Shown here piece after piece: positions 35,261 through 44,541 of a stretch of DNA of 64,000 nucleotides. The notes under the pieces are model-generated. The model had not been told where the DNA came from, searched no databases, and saw only the letters and a list, made by a program, of their open reading frames with translations. Position numbers and translations under genes: made by a program. Origin of the DNA: Salegentibacter agarivorans (lineage in GTDB: Bacteria > Bacteroidota > Bacteroidia > Flavobacteriales > Flavobacteriaceae); the NCBI RefSeq assembly GCF_900113135.1, contig NZ_FOOH01000001.1, positions 124,001 to 188,000 of the forward strand. Direction: 5' to 3'. Each line of letters begins with the position of its first letter. Within the stretch, counting starts at the first letter, position 1.

Positions 35261-36205
35261 TTAATAGGCTTCACATTTTATATTTTTAAGCATATCTATA
35301 GTTATTTTCTTAAGATCGTATTTAGGTTTCCAACCCCATTCCTGTTCGGCCACCTCATCATTAATGCTCTGTGGCCAGCTGTCTGCAATATGTTGTCGAA
35401 AATCAGGTTCATATAAAATTTTGAAATCTGCGATATGTTTATTGATTTCTTCAGCAAGTTCAGCCGGTGTAAAACTTACTCCGGAAACGTTATAGGATGT
35501 ACGTGTTTTAATTTCTGAAGCAGGTGCTTCCATCAATTCCAATGTGGCTCTTATGGCATCGGGCATATACATCATGGGTAGACGGGTATCTTTACTAAGA
35601 AAACAGGTGTATTTTTTATCTTCTTTAGATTTATAAAATATATCTACAGCATAATCGGTAGTACCACCACCAGGTTGGGCTGAATAAGATATTAAGCCAG
35701 GGTAACGCAGGCTTCTCACATCAACTTTAAATTTTTTAGCATAGTAATTACACCACTGCTCGCCGGCCTGCTTAGAGATTCCATATACTGTACCTGGAAT
35801 CATTCTAGGGTTTTGGGGGGTATTTTTACGCGGAGTGTCATTTCCAAAAACAGCAATAGATGACGGCCAGAATATTTTAAGCTGGTATTTTCTGGCAGCC
35901 TCTAAAATTCCTAAGAGACTCCGCATATTTAAATCCCAGGTAAAAAGAGGATTATCTTCCCCTTTGGCTGAAAGGATAGCAGCTAAATGATATATCTGGG
36001 TAATATTTTCAGTTACAATAATATTTTCAATGTGCTTAGAATCGGTAGCATCTAAGGTTAGAAATTTTACTGAATTAAATTTTTTAGCTGATTCTGAGTT
36101 AATATCACTGGCCAGAATATTACTGGCTCCATATTTTGAAGCTAAAGCAGTGGTGAGTTCAACTCCTAATTGTCCCGCTGCGCCCGTAATTAATATTTTT
36201 TCCAT
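35261..36205 (-). CDS. NAD-dependent epimerase/dehydratase of the short-chain L-threonine 3-dehydrogenase type
   Basis: 314 residues of the extended short-chain dehydrogenase fold. NAD-binding ITGAAGQLG at the start, acidic Asp at the end of strand 2 (ASDINS), YHLAAILSAKGE, SSIAVFG and the catalytic Tyr-Lys pair in VYGISKQAGE are present. The segments NPLFTWDLNM, PGTVYGISK, RYPGLISY and PGGGTTDYAV match the UDP-galactose-4-epimerase-like threonine dehydrogenases known in Flavobacterium. It oxidises L-threonine to 2-amino-3-ketobutyrate. Its place inside a glycan operon is odd: it may handle threonine from O-glycosylated peptides, or act on a sugar. 42 bases separate it from the DUF3472 gene. 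Confidence 0.8.
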   Translation of the reverse strand: MEKILITGAAGQLGVELTTALASKYGASNILASDINSESAKKFNSVKFLTLDATDSKHIENIIVTENITQIYHLAAILSAKGEDNPLFTWDLNMRSLLGILEAARKYQLKIFWPSSIAVFGNDTPRKNTPQNPRMIPGTVYGISKQAGEQWCNYYAKKFKVDVRSLRYPGLISYSAQPGGGTTDYAVDIFYKSKEDKKYTCFLSKDTRLPMMYMPDAIRATLELMEAPASEIKTRTSYNVSGVSFTPAELAEEINKHIADFKILYEPDFRQHIADSWPQSINDEVAEQEWGWKPKYDLKKITIDMLKNIKCEAY

Positions 36206-36247
36206 TAAAAAAGTAGTGAAAGTATTTTTAAGATTGATTTAGAGTTG

Positions 36248-37549
36248 TTAAGGTAAATTTTCAAAATTTATTTGTGGTGCATTCCCGGTTGCTTCCCTTT
36301 CAAAATTAGTATTGACTTCGGTTGTTTCATTAAAAAAGCCACAATTTTTCAAATAATATCCTCCTGTGGTCTCTCCTCCGGCATAATCAAGCCTATGTTT
36401 TTGATTGGCGGTGGCATCAGCTGTGAAAATGGTCTCAGTGAATTCTATCCAGCCCTGTTCCTCATCATAAAGCCATTGGTTTTTATAGTGAGCCTTACGG
36501 GAAATATCTCCAGTAGCAGGGACAAAATTTTCCAGGAAAGAATATAAACGGCCTAAATAATTACTGGATTTTGGCCTTCTAAAGCTTGCAATAAGTTCCC
36601 ATTCGTTATTTTCTGGCGTATAGAAATATGCGGAATAATCTGTATGATTTGGACCTGCGGGCTCACCTTTCAGTAGGAATTTGTAAGTGGTATTGGTTTT
36701 CCACATAAATTTTTTAAAACTCTGTCCTCCAGAGCCTTCATTGCCAAACTCGCCGGTATAGACATCATCTCCTTTTTTAAGCATAATAATTTTTTGATCT
36801 TCCGGAATTTCATCAGGGTTTTGCGTCTCGTAAGGACTCCAAACCGAAAATAGGATTCGACGTTCATTTTCTGAATTTACCTGCATGCCAAAATAACCGT
36901 GAGAAAATCCATTTGCCATATAGTAAGAACCTATCACATCTTCTCCCTGTGGTACCACTATTTCATTGTAAAAATAAGTGGGTTTTTTACTTTCTTCCGG
37001 GATGGGGTAACGCAAATGAACTGAAGGGCCACGACGACCAAAATGGAAATTGTCTTCTACGAAATTCACTTCCCCCTCGGTAACAGATCCAGCCAAAAGG
37101 AGTTCTTTGATTGTTATTTTTTCATTTGATTCCGGTTCTATAACTTTAATAGATACTTGCTGGTAACCTGAATCTTCAAGTTCAAATTCACCTAAATAAA
37201 CCTTCTGGAAGTCTTTGTTTTTAACCTGAATTTCGTGGCTTTCTCCAGCCAGTGATACTTTTAGTTTGGTATTTCCTGAAGTTGATTTCAGGTTAAGTCC
37301 AAGTTTTACCAATCCTGATTTGTTGGTTCTAAAATAACTTTGAATAGGTTTTTTGCCATCCCAATTATGTACACCTTCTTTTTTAATAATTTTTCTATCT
37401 TCTTCCTGATTGTTGGAAATCCACGAATTTTCACCTAAAGGAATTTGATAGGTATATTCTGGTTCCTCTTTATCCTGTGTACAAGAAGTTAAAAATATAC
37501 CCAGATAGGTTATTAATATAGCAACTTTGTATATGTTGAATTTCATCAA
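36248..37549 (-). CDS. DUF3472 lipoprotein with an N-terminal DUF5077-type domain
   Basis: 433 residues. Lipoprotein signal with Cys23 (FLTSC). An N-terminal beta-sandwich (about 30-160; TKLKVSLAGESHEIQV, QQVSIKVIEP) looks carbohydrate-binding and matches DUF5077. The rest is DUF3472: GPSVHLRYPIPE, YYMANGFSHGYFGMQVNS, RILFSVWSPYETQNPDEIP, NTTYKFLLKGEPAGPNHTDYSAYF. DUF3472 proteins are secreted, common in PULs, and have no proven activity. It comes after SusD1 and a perfect stem-loop, and is probably a surface protein that binds or cleaves the glycan. Confidence 0.8.
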   Translation of the reverse strand: MMKFNIYKVAILITYLGIFLTSCTQDKEEPEYTYQIPLGENSWISNNQEEDRKIIKKEGVHNWDGKKPIQSYFRTNKSGLVKLGLNLKSTSGNTKLKVSLAGESHEIQVKNKDFQKVYLGEFELEDSGYQQVSIKVIEPESNEKITIKELLLAGSVTEGEVNFVEDNFHFGRRGPSVHLRYPIPEESKKPTYFYNEIVVPQGEDVIGSYYMANGFSHGYFGMQVNSENERRILFSVWSPYETQNPDEIPEDQKIIMLKKGDDVYTGEFGNEGSGGQSFKKFMWKTNTTYKFLLKGEPAGPNHTDYSAYFYTPENNEWELIASFRRPKSSNYLGRLYSFLENFVPATGDISRKAHYKNQWLYDEEQGWIEFTETIFTADATANQKHRLDYAGGETTGGYYLKNCGFFNETTEVNTNFEREATGNAPQINFENLP

Positions 37550-37562
37550 TTTTTATTTTAAG

Positions 37563-37591
37563 GAAACCCCAATTAATATTATTGGGGTTTC
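37563..37591 (-). promoter_or_regulatory. Stem-loop between susD and the enzyme genes
   Basis: Arms GAAACCCCAAT (37563-37573) and ATTGGGGTTTC (37581-37591) pair perfectly with a 7-base loop. No T-run follows in the direction of transcription, so it looks like an mRNA-stabilising or processing structure that keeps susCD transcript more abundant than the downstream part. Confidence 0.55.
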
Positions 37592-37661
37592 ATATTAGTT
37601 TGGGGGGAAAGCAGCTTGTTTAGAGATTAATTCTAATTATTCTTTCTCATACTCAAATAAA

Positions 37662-39257
37662 TTAATATCCTGTATTATTAGGTGTCAGTTTGGGATTCTT
37701 ATCGATCGCACTTTGTGGAATAGGCAAAAGATTATTTTTAGGAGCTTGAAATTCCCTGGTCTCGATTAAATTTCGTGGTAACGTCATCGAAACATGATGA
37801 TCTCCATTTGGTTGAGTAGTCTCAAGAACCCTTCCTCTTTTTGCGCCCAATAATTCACCATTCATAACTATAGACGCTATATCCCAGCGTATAATATCAT
37901 CTCTACGAAGTCCTTCCATTGCAAACTCAACTCTTCGTTCATTTCTAATAAGTTTTCTCACGCTTTCCTGATCAGCATATTTTTGCTTATCCACTGCAGG
38001 CATCCCTGCTCTTAATCTCACCGCATCTATTGCTTCATAAAGTTCACTGTCTATTTGCCCTAATTCTACTTTTGCCTCTGCAATAGTCAGGAGAACTTCT
38101 GCATATCGAAAAAGAAAGATATCATTTCCCATATTCCAGAAAGGAGCACTGGGATCTATATCTATAAAAGTGGTATATTTTTTAAAATTATATCCCGTTT
38201 TTGAAGCGTTATCAGCTGTATTATAGTAATCTGGGTCATCTTCTTCAATTGAGCGGTAAACCCTGCCGGCAAATACCTGCCCGGGATAAACGACTGTGGC
38301 TCTTAACCTGGGATCACGATTTATAAATGGATTTTCAGGATCATAGTCTCCCTGGCTTTGAGCTTCCTGAATAGTTCTTCCGTCTGCCATCTCAAACGCA
38401 TCAACCAAAGACTGAGTAGGAACTACAGATGACCAGCCACCAATACTATTGGGTAAGAATGGAGTAAAACTCATTGCATAAATATCAGGCGTATGCTGTA
38501 CAGATAGAATGATTTCGTTATTCTGTTCATTAGCTGGATCAAAAAGGCCTTTAAAACTTGGGTGTAATGAATAGCCAGTGATGCTTTTTGCTGTTGTTAA
38601 GGCTTGTTCATAATTTTTAAAATATAGATAGTAGCGCATAAGGAGAGCTTGAGCGGCCCCTTTTGTAGCTTTTCCAAATTCTGAACCTGAATATGATTCG
38701 GGTAGAATATCGATTACTGCAGTTAATTCATTTTCAATAAATGTGCGAATTTCTGCTTGTGGATTTCGTGGCACTTTAGCTTCTTCGGGTGTAGCAAAAT
38801 TTTCAGTAATTAAAGGGATATCACCATAATTTGTGGTAAGCACATAATATTCATATGCGCGAATAAAGCGGGCTTGAGCCTTATAAATTATTCTATCTTC
38901 TTCCGGAACTTCAACTGCATTATCTGCATTTTCCAGAAATTCATTACATCGGTTTATTGTGGCAAAGTTGTAATACGATGCTCCGGGATCTGCTGGTGAT
39001 AATTTTCCATTCCCAATATTCGTCCATCCTTCCCAGGGGAAATTATTGAAAGCATTATCAGAACCAGCATCGCGATATAATATTGAGTTACCACTTTCAA
39101 AGCCGTTATAACAGCCTGTTAGCGCCAGATCTAAATCTTTTTTGCTTTTCCAAAAAGTGGAAGGGGAAAGTGCATCATTAGGTGCTGTGTCTAAAAAAGA
39201 ATCTTCGCAAGAGGTGAATATAAAAACGATTCCTATAAAGTAAATTAATTTTTTCAT
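37662..39257 (-). CDS. SusD/RagB family glycan-binding outer-membrane lipoprotein (pair 1)
   Basis: 531 residues. Lipoprotein signal with Cys17 (FTSC), followed by the acidic EDSFLDTAPNDALSPSTFW typical of SusD starts. TPR-like helices with INRCNEFLENAD, AQARFIRAYEYYVLTTNYGDIPLIT and the C-terminal ERRVEFAMEGLRRDDIIRW and NLLPIPQSAIDKNPKLTPNN are standard. It sits on the cell surface as the lid of its SusC and captures oligosaccharides. The start is 10 bases after the susC1 stop. Confidence 0.95.
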   Translation of the reverse strand: MKKLIYFIGIVFIFTSCEDSFLDTAPNDALSPSTFWKSKKDLDLALTGCYNGFESGNSILYRDAGSDNAFNNFPWEGWTNIGNGKLSPADPGASYYNFATINRCNEFLENADNAVEVPEEDRIIYKAQARFIRAYEYYVLTTNYGDIPLITENFATPEEAKVPRNPQAEIRTFIENELTAVIDILPESYSGSEFGKATKGAAQALLMRYYLYFKNYEQALTTAKSITGYSLHPSFKGLFDPANEQNNEIILSVQHTPDIYAMSFTPFLPNSIGGWSSVVPTQSLVDAFEMADGRTIQEAQSQGDYDPENPFINRDPRLRATVVYPGQVFAGRVYRSIEEDDPDYYNTADNASKTGYNFKKYTTFIDIDPSAPFWNMGNDIFLFRYAEVLLTIAEAKVELGQIDSELYEAIDAVRLRAGMPAVDKQKYADQESVRKLIRNERRVEFAMEGLRRDDIIRWDIASIVMNGELLGAKRGRVLETTQPNGDHHVSMTLPRNLIETREFQAPKNNLLPIPQSAIDKNPKLTPNNTGY

Positions 39258-39267
39258 CTTGTAATAA

Positions 39268-42200
39268 TTAAAAAGTTAGATTAAAACCGATAGAATTGGT
39301 CATTACAACCGGGTATCCACTACCACGCCCGGAAGGCGCTTCAGGGTCCCATCCTTTGAGATAATTCGTAATAGTAAATAAATTCTGAGCAGTATAATAA
39401 ACTCTTAGTTTTGAAATATTCCAGCCGTCTAAAACGTTGGTTGGAATGTTATATCCAAGTTGAAGATTTTTCATTCTTAAATAATCTGTACTTCTTAACC
39501 AATAGCTTGTGGTAGAATTTTGAGGCATGCTTGGTCCATTAATTGCATCAATGAGTCTTGGCACGTTAGTGTTTGTGTTTTCTGGAGTCCATCGGTTTAA
39601 CCACATTGCAGATGGTTTTTGTCCGTCTCCATTAACGGCGCCAATAGCATCAAAATCCATATAGCCATAGCCACCTGTGGCTCCCTGAAAGATTGCCAGT
39701 AAATCAAAATTTTTGTAAGCTAAACTTAAATTAGCTCCAAAATTTAGAGTAGGAGTAGAGTTGCCTAGTAACACACGATCGTTGGCATCTACCTTGCCAT
39801 CGTTTGTGATATCAACATAACGTAAGTCTCCTGGTTGAATCTGTCCTGGATACAAGGTATTGGTAGGATATGCATCAATATCTTCCTGGTTTTGATGTAA
39901 ACCATCGGTTTTATAGCCATACCAGGAATCAAGTGATTCACCTAACTTCCGGATTTGACGTCCACTAATAACTTCATTTGTACCTGCAAGTTCTACTAAT
40001 TCATTTTTATTGTAGGCTACATTACCGCCAAAACCAAAATCTATTTCGCCAAAGGTCTCTGTATAGTCAAGACTAACTTCAATTCCTTTATTATCTAACT
40101 TACCTACGTTATCATAAAAGTTATTTAATGCAAATTCGTTGGGAGCGGGCACTTGCATAATAATACCTTCGGTAAGTTTTTTATATATATCTATGGTGAC
40201 ATTTAATTTATAAAGTAACCTGGCATCTATACCTAATCCATAGCTTGTAGTTTTTTCCCAAATTAATGCTGCATTTTTCGCATTCGCAATGGCTGCTCCA
40301 GAATTAATTTCACTATTAAACGGATAGTCTATTCCAAGACCTAAAGTTGGTACAGTAGGATAATAGTCATTTAGGGCATCCTGGTTACCAAGTTGACCCC
40401 AGGAACCTCTAAGTTTTAAATTGTTCACAGTACTTTTTATTCCTTCAAAGAAATTTTCATCAGATATTCTCCAACCTGCAGAGAAAGAAGGAAAGACTCC
40501 AACTCTATTATCTTCTGCAAAACGAGATGATGCATCTGCTCTTAAGTTTGCTTCAAATAAATAGCGGCCTTGGTAATCGTAATTTAATCTACCAAACCAG
40601 GAGGTCATATTTAGTTCTCTTGTATAGCCTGTATTTTTCATGCCGTTTGTGGAGCCGGCATCTAAATTAGGAAGTTCATTACTTGGAAAGTTTTCACGGT
40701 AAGCTGTTGTTCTTTTAAAATTATAAGATTCAGCATGGTATCCAACCAAAGCACCTACATTATGTACATTTTCAAAAGTTTTATTGTAATTAGCCGTTAA
40801 ATCAAGCGTATTTCGAGTAGTTGTTCTAAGGTCTTCGGTGAGTTTTGTTGGACCGTGGTATTTGTTCTCGTTATATTGGATTTCTTTATTCATTTCTGAA
40901 TTATCCTCTTCTACATTTCTATGGGACATAAGGGCTTTAACATTAAATCCTTCGAAAAGGTCGGCTTGTATAGAACCAATTCCCACAAAGGTTTTCCGGT
41001 TATAATTAATTTGAGGCCCCATATCTATCCAGGAAATAGGGTTGCCGTCTGAAATGGTCCCATAACTGCCATCTTCATTTTTATAAGGAATCCAGGGTGC
41101 AATTCTGTTTGTTTGCCTAATAATTTGATCTAAACCGCCGCCAACATATGTATTGTTAGGCTGTTCACGATCCATTTGTGTGTAGGACAGGTTTAAATTG
41201 GTGGTTAACCATTTTTTAGGGGTGATTGTAAGATTTACTCGAGCATTATACTCATCTTTCCCTGTGTGCTTTATTATCCCATCCTGTTTTTGATAATTTA
41301 GGGATGCTCGATATTTAGTGTATTCTGTACCACCTGATATGCCTAAATTATTTGTGGTGACAAATCCCGATCCCTGGTACAGTAAATCCTGCCAATCTGT
41401 ATTTGGATGGCTGTAAGGGGCACTTCCATTTTGAAAAAGTTCAAGGTCATTTTCATCAAATTTTGGGGCTTTACCACTATTTGTTAAGGCTTCATTATAA
41501 AGCACAGCATAGTCGTACGATCCCAGATAATCTGGTAATCTAGTAGCAGATTGCCATCCAAAATTACTTGTTAGTCGTACTGAAGGTTCTCCTGTTTTTC
41601 CGGTTTTAGTTGTAATTAAAATGACACCGTTAGCAGCTTTTGAACCATAAATAGCAGCTGAAGCAGCATCTTTTAGTACTGAAATATTTGCAATATCGTT
41701 TGGCTGAACATCATTCAAGGAACCTTCAACTCCATCTATTACTACCATAGGAGACGCCTGGTTTAAAGTACCAGTACCACGAATTCTTATAGTACCACCA
41801 TCGTTACCCGGCATACCTGATGATTGGTTTACCGAAACACCCGGCAACAATCCAGAAAGTCCGGCAGATACACTGGTCATAGGTCTATCCTCAAGCATAT
41901 CCCCATCTACAGATGCTACGGAACCTGTTAAGTTTACTTTCTTTTGGGTGCCAAATCCTACCACAACCACTTCGTCTAAAGCTGCAGCATCTTGCTCCAG
42001 AACAATGTCGATATTAGTTTTGCCATTAACCTCTATTTCTTTTGTAGCATAGCCCATATAGCTGATAACTAAAACTGCATTACTGGGCGTTTGAATAGTG
42101 TAGTTTCCATCAAAATCTGTCATTGTGCCGTTGTTGGTACCTTTTTCTACGATGTTAACACCAGGAAGGCTCATACTGTTGTCTGTAACAGTCCCTGTAA

Positions 42201-42273
42201 TTTCAATGGTTTCCTGCCCTAACATTATGTAAGGCAAAAACACGACAATGAAGGTTAGTAGTAATTTTTTCAT
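39268..42273 (-). CDS. SusC/RagA family TonB-dependent receptor (pair 1)
   Basis: 1001 residues. Signal peptide (1-19), a carboxypeptidase-like regulatory (CNA-B-type) domain (20-95, ITGTVTDNSMSLPGVNIVEKG), a TonB-box-like LDEVVVVGFGTQKK, plug domain with IRIRGTGTLNQASPMVVIDGV and VLKDAASAAIYGSKAANGVILITTK, then a 22-strand barrel ending in a C-terminal Phe (IGFNLTF). It moves oligosaccharides into the periplasm with TonB energy. First gene of the operon that also includes SusD1, DUF3472, TDH-like, GH123-like and permease genes. Confidence 0.96.
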   Translation of the reverse strand: MKKLLLTFIVVFLPYIMLGQETIEITGTVTDNSMSLPGVNIVEKGTNNGTMTDFDGNYTIQTPSNAVLVISYMGYATKEIEVNGKTNIDIVLEQDAAALDEVVVVGFGTQKKVNLTGSVASVDGDMLEDRPMTSVSAGLSGLLPGVSVNQSSGMPGNDGGTIRIRGTGTLNQASPMVVIDGVEGSLNDVQPNDIANISVLKDAASAAIYGSKAANGVILITTKTGKTGEPSVRLTSNFGWQSATRLPDYLGSYDYAVLYNEALTNSGKAPKFDENDLELFQNGSAPYSHPNTDWQDLLYQGSGFVTTNNLGISGGTEYTKYRASLNYQKQDGIIKHTGKDEYNARVNLTITPKKWLTTNLNLSYTQMDREQPNNTYVGGGLDQIIRQTNRIAPWIPYKNEDGSYGTISDGNPISWIDMGPQINYNRKTFVGIGSIQADLFEGFNVKALMSHRNVEEDNSEMNKEIQYNENKYHGPTKLTEDLRTTTRNTLDLTANYNKTFENVHNVGALVGYHAESYNFKRTTAYRENFPSNELPNLDAGSTNGMKNTGYTRELNMTSWFGRLNYDYQGRYLFEANLRADASSRFAEDNRVGVFPSFSAGWRISDENFFEGIKSTVNNLKLRGSWGQLGNQDALNDYYPTVPTLGLGIDYPFNSEINSGAAIANAKNAALIWEKTTSYGLGIDARLLYKLNVTIDIYKKLTEGIIMQVPAPNEFALNNFYDNVGKLDNKGIEVSLDYTETFGEIDFGFGGNVAYNKNELVELAGTNEVISGRQIRKLGESLDSWYGYKTDGLHQNQEDIDAYPTNTLYPGQIQPGDLRYVDITNDGKVDANDRVLLGNSTPTLNFGANLSLAYKNFDLLAIFQGATGGYGYMDFDAIGAVNGDGQKPSAMWLNRWTPENTNTNVPRLIDAINGPSMPQNSTTSYWLRSTDYLRMKNLQLGYNIPTNVLDGWNISKLRVYYTAQNLFTITNYLKGWDPEAPSGRGSGYPVVMTNSIGFNLTF

Positions 42274-42697
42274 AAAATTTATTAGTTATTATTTAAAGGT
42301 AAATTAATAAAATGAAAGTTTTAACTTTCGTATAGTTTGCAATTTCAAACGTTTTCTTTACTTATCCAAAATAAATTATTAAAAAATTGTTTTTTGTAAG
42401 TTTAATTTTTTTAATTCTTTTTTATTGAAATATTTTATGTAAGATTTTTGTTTAATTAATTTTTAAACTATTTAAAAACAAGGTGTTGGAATTATCTTAA
42501 GAGTAGGTGTATATATTAAAGGTTTTTAAAATTATATTCGTTAAGAGAAGAAGGGGAAATTTGGATAAGAGAAAGTTTAAATTTTATAAGTTCAATTTTA
42601 AGTTGACAGAAGTATTCTTTTGGCGAGAAGAATTAAATGAAACTCTAAACAAGGTTTTGATTGTTTTATATGAATAATTATAAAATATGTATTAAAT
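42274..42697. other. Promoter region of the susC1 operon
   Basis: A 424-base, very AT-rich stretch without a gene. Near the gene it holds GAAAGTT-TT-AACTTTC (42314-42329) and GTTTG-CAATTT-CAAAC (42336-42351), two small inverted repeats that are candidate regulator sites. Further out I see only AT-rich sequence. Confidence 0.65.
42314..42330. promoter_or_regulatory. Candidate operator GAAAGTT-TT-AACTTTCG upstream of susC1
   Basis: A perfect 7-base inverted repeat with 2-base spacer, 41 bases before the susC1 start. The right arm AACTTTCG recurs upstream of susC2 (47617-47625), agaS (52409-52417) and, as AAACTTTCA, upstream of the DeoR gene (59019-59027). Confidence 0.5.
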
Positions 42698-42738
42698 AAA
42701 AGCGTCTCGTTAAAATTTTAAACGAGACGCTTTTTAAA
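42698..42738. terminator. Strong terminator between the two SusCD operons
   Basis: Arms AAAAGCGTCTCGTT (42698-42711) and AACGAGACGCTTTT (42721-42734) form a 14-base perfect stem. In the minus direction it lies about 100 bases after the susD2 stop and is followed by TTTTATTTAAT. It separates susC2D2 from the promoter of susC1. Confidence 0.88.
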
Positions 42739-42835
42739 AAGAATAGAATTTGGCTAATTCTATATTTGAAAGTAAAACGTTACCTTCTTTTAGAGCAACA
42801 AGTCTTAACAGGTTGCAATTAAATATTTACGCTTA

Positions 42836-44530
42836 CTATTGGGTTGGATTTTGCGTAAGGGTACCCGGGTATGAATTGATGGCATCCTGCGGAATATAAA
42901 ACAGCACACGGAAATCGGTAGCGGGAATCACCTCATTTTGGTTGTGTGGTCCTGGATATTCCCGTGTTAGTGCCTTTCCATTTCGGAAAACATCATAGCT
43001 TCGTTCAGCCTGGTAAGCTAATTCAAGCTGACGTTCTTTATCAATTCTTTCACTGGCATTTGAAGCATCTAGCGAGCTGTAACCTCCGTCTACAATAGAA
43101 CGCTCCCTGATCGTGTTAAGATCTTCCAGTGCTGCGCTGTAATTACCAAGTTTTGCATAAGCCTCAGCACGGTTCAGGTAAATTTCACCTAAACGACTAA
43201 TGACTGGAGAGTGTAAGTGAGATTCTTCTCCTTCTAGAGAAGCTTTAGTAATGTAAAATTGTGGGTAAACCCGGTTTAATGAAATATAGTTGTCTATCAC
43301 ACCTGTATAAGTCTTTCCATCTCTATATTGAATAGAATAAATCTCCTGATTAGCGTCAACAGGAGTGAGTGTATAAGAATCTGTGTCGTCCTCCGCAATT
43401 ATCGTGTTCCCACTACGAGTAATCTCTGCCTGTACATAATTTAAATCGTCACCATCTTCCTTGATAAAGCGGAAAACTTCAGGAGCACTATTATCATAGG
43501 TTGGCTGGATAAAGGCTGCACGAGCATCTACTAAACTGTAGCTTTCCGGGCGCCAGTCATTACGACCTGTTTCGTCTAACAAATCAATATATTTTGCACT
43601 GGCATACATTTCTCCCCAGCCCATACCGCCTATATTGGCGTACATGCCTCCAACACCATAATAGTGATCGTAACCTGAAAATTCTGATGCAACTCTTTTT
43701 ATTGCGAATATGGTTTCTGCATTATTTTCGGGAATAAAGGTGTTATACTCCATAAATTCCTCTCTTGGCAATAACGAATACTTGCCGGAACCGATCACTT
43801 CGGTTGCATAATCTACAGCCAGTTGAGTATATTCAGTATTAGGAGATTCATAAGTGCCACTCATAAAAAGATAAACACGGGATAACATAGCTTGTGCTGC
43901 TTCTTTTGTGGCATAAATTGATTCTTTTTCTATTGTAAGTAATTCTTCAGCCCTTTTTAGATCAGTAATAGCTTGTTGGTAACTTTCCTCTACTGTAGCA
44001 CGATCTTCAAGCTCTAAATTTATTACATCATCAGGTGTACCATTAACTATAGGAACCCCAAGGTTTGTTTGAGGATTTTGATAGTAAGGACGGCCAAAAG
44101 CACGGGTTAAGTAAAAGTACATCATTCCCCGAACGTAGTAAGCTTCGCCAAGGTTGTTATCTATCTCTTCACTTTGTCCCTCTTCAATCATATCAATAAT
44201 ATTTGAAGCTTGTGCGATGGCTTTATAGCCTGAGTCCCAAAATTGTGTCAGGCGATAATTGTTTGGCGTGCGAGAATATGATATAAATTCATAAAACGCA
44301 TCAGTAGATGAGCCGCGAATCATCATATTGTCGCCTGCATATTCACCCATACGGTGCATAGGATCTGACCAGCTTTTTAACTGGGCATACATCCCATTCA
44401 GCAGGGATTCAAGAGAAGCATCGGGATCATTGACTATGGTCTCGGAATCCAGGCTTCCTTGAGGTAGACGGTCAATATCGCAGGCTAAAAGTACTGTCGT
44501 GGCCAAAAAGGCTATAAGTATTTTTTTCAT
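42836..44530 (-). CDS. SusD/RagB family glycan-binding outer-membrane lipoprotein (pair 2)
   Basis: 564 residues. Lipoprotein signal with Cys17 (VLLAC) and then DIDRLPQGSLDSETIVND. SusD features include YKAIAQASNIIDMIEE, AYYVRGMMYFYLTRAFGRPYY with NLGVPIV, RLGEIYLNRAEAYAKLGNY, ERQLELAYQAERSYDVFRNGK and FYIPQDAINSYPGTLTQNP. It is 11 bases after the susC2 stop. It differs clearly from SusD1, suggesting a different oligosaccharide or a different part of the same glycan. Confidence 0.95.
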   Translation of the reverse strand: MKKILIAFLATTVLLACDIDRLPQGSLDSETIVNDPDASLESLLNGMYAQLKSWSDPMHRMGEYAGDNMMIRGSSTDAFYEFISYSRTPNNYRLTQFWDSGYKAIAQASNIIDMIEEGQSEEIDNNLGEAYYVRGMMYFYLTRAFGRPYYQNPQTNLGVPIVNGTPDDVINLELEDRATVEESYQQAITDLKRAEELLTIEKESIYATKEAAQAMLSRVYLFMSGTYESPNTEYTQLAVDYATEVIGSGKYSLLPREEFMEYNTFIPENNAETIFAIKRVASEFSGYDHYYGVGGMYANIGGMGWGEMYASAKYIDLLDETGRNDWRPESYSLVDARAAFIQPTYDNSAPEVFRFIKEDGDDLNYVQAEITRSGNTIIAEDDTDSYTLTPVDANQEIYSIQYRDGKTYTGVIDNYISLNRVYPQFYITKASLEGEESHLHSPVISRLGEIYLNRAEAYAKLGNYSAALEDLNTIRERSIVDGGYSSLDASNASERIDKERQLELAYQAERSYDVFRNGKALTREYPGPHNQNEVIPATDFRVLFYIPQDAINSYPGTLTQNPTQ

Positions 44531-44541
44531 GATATTTTTTA

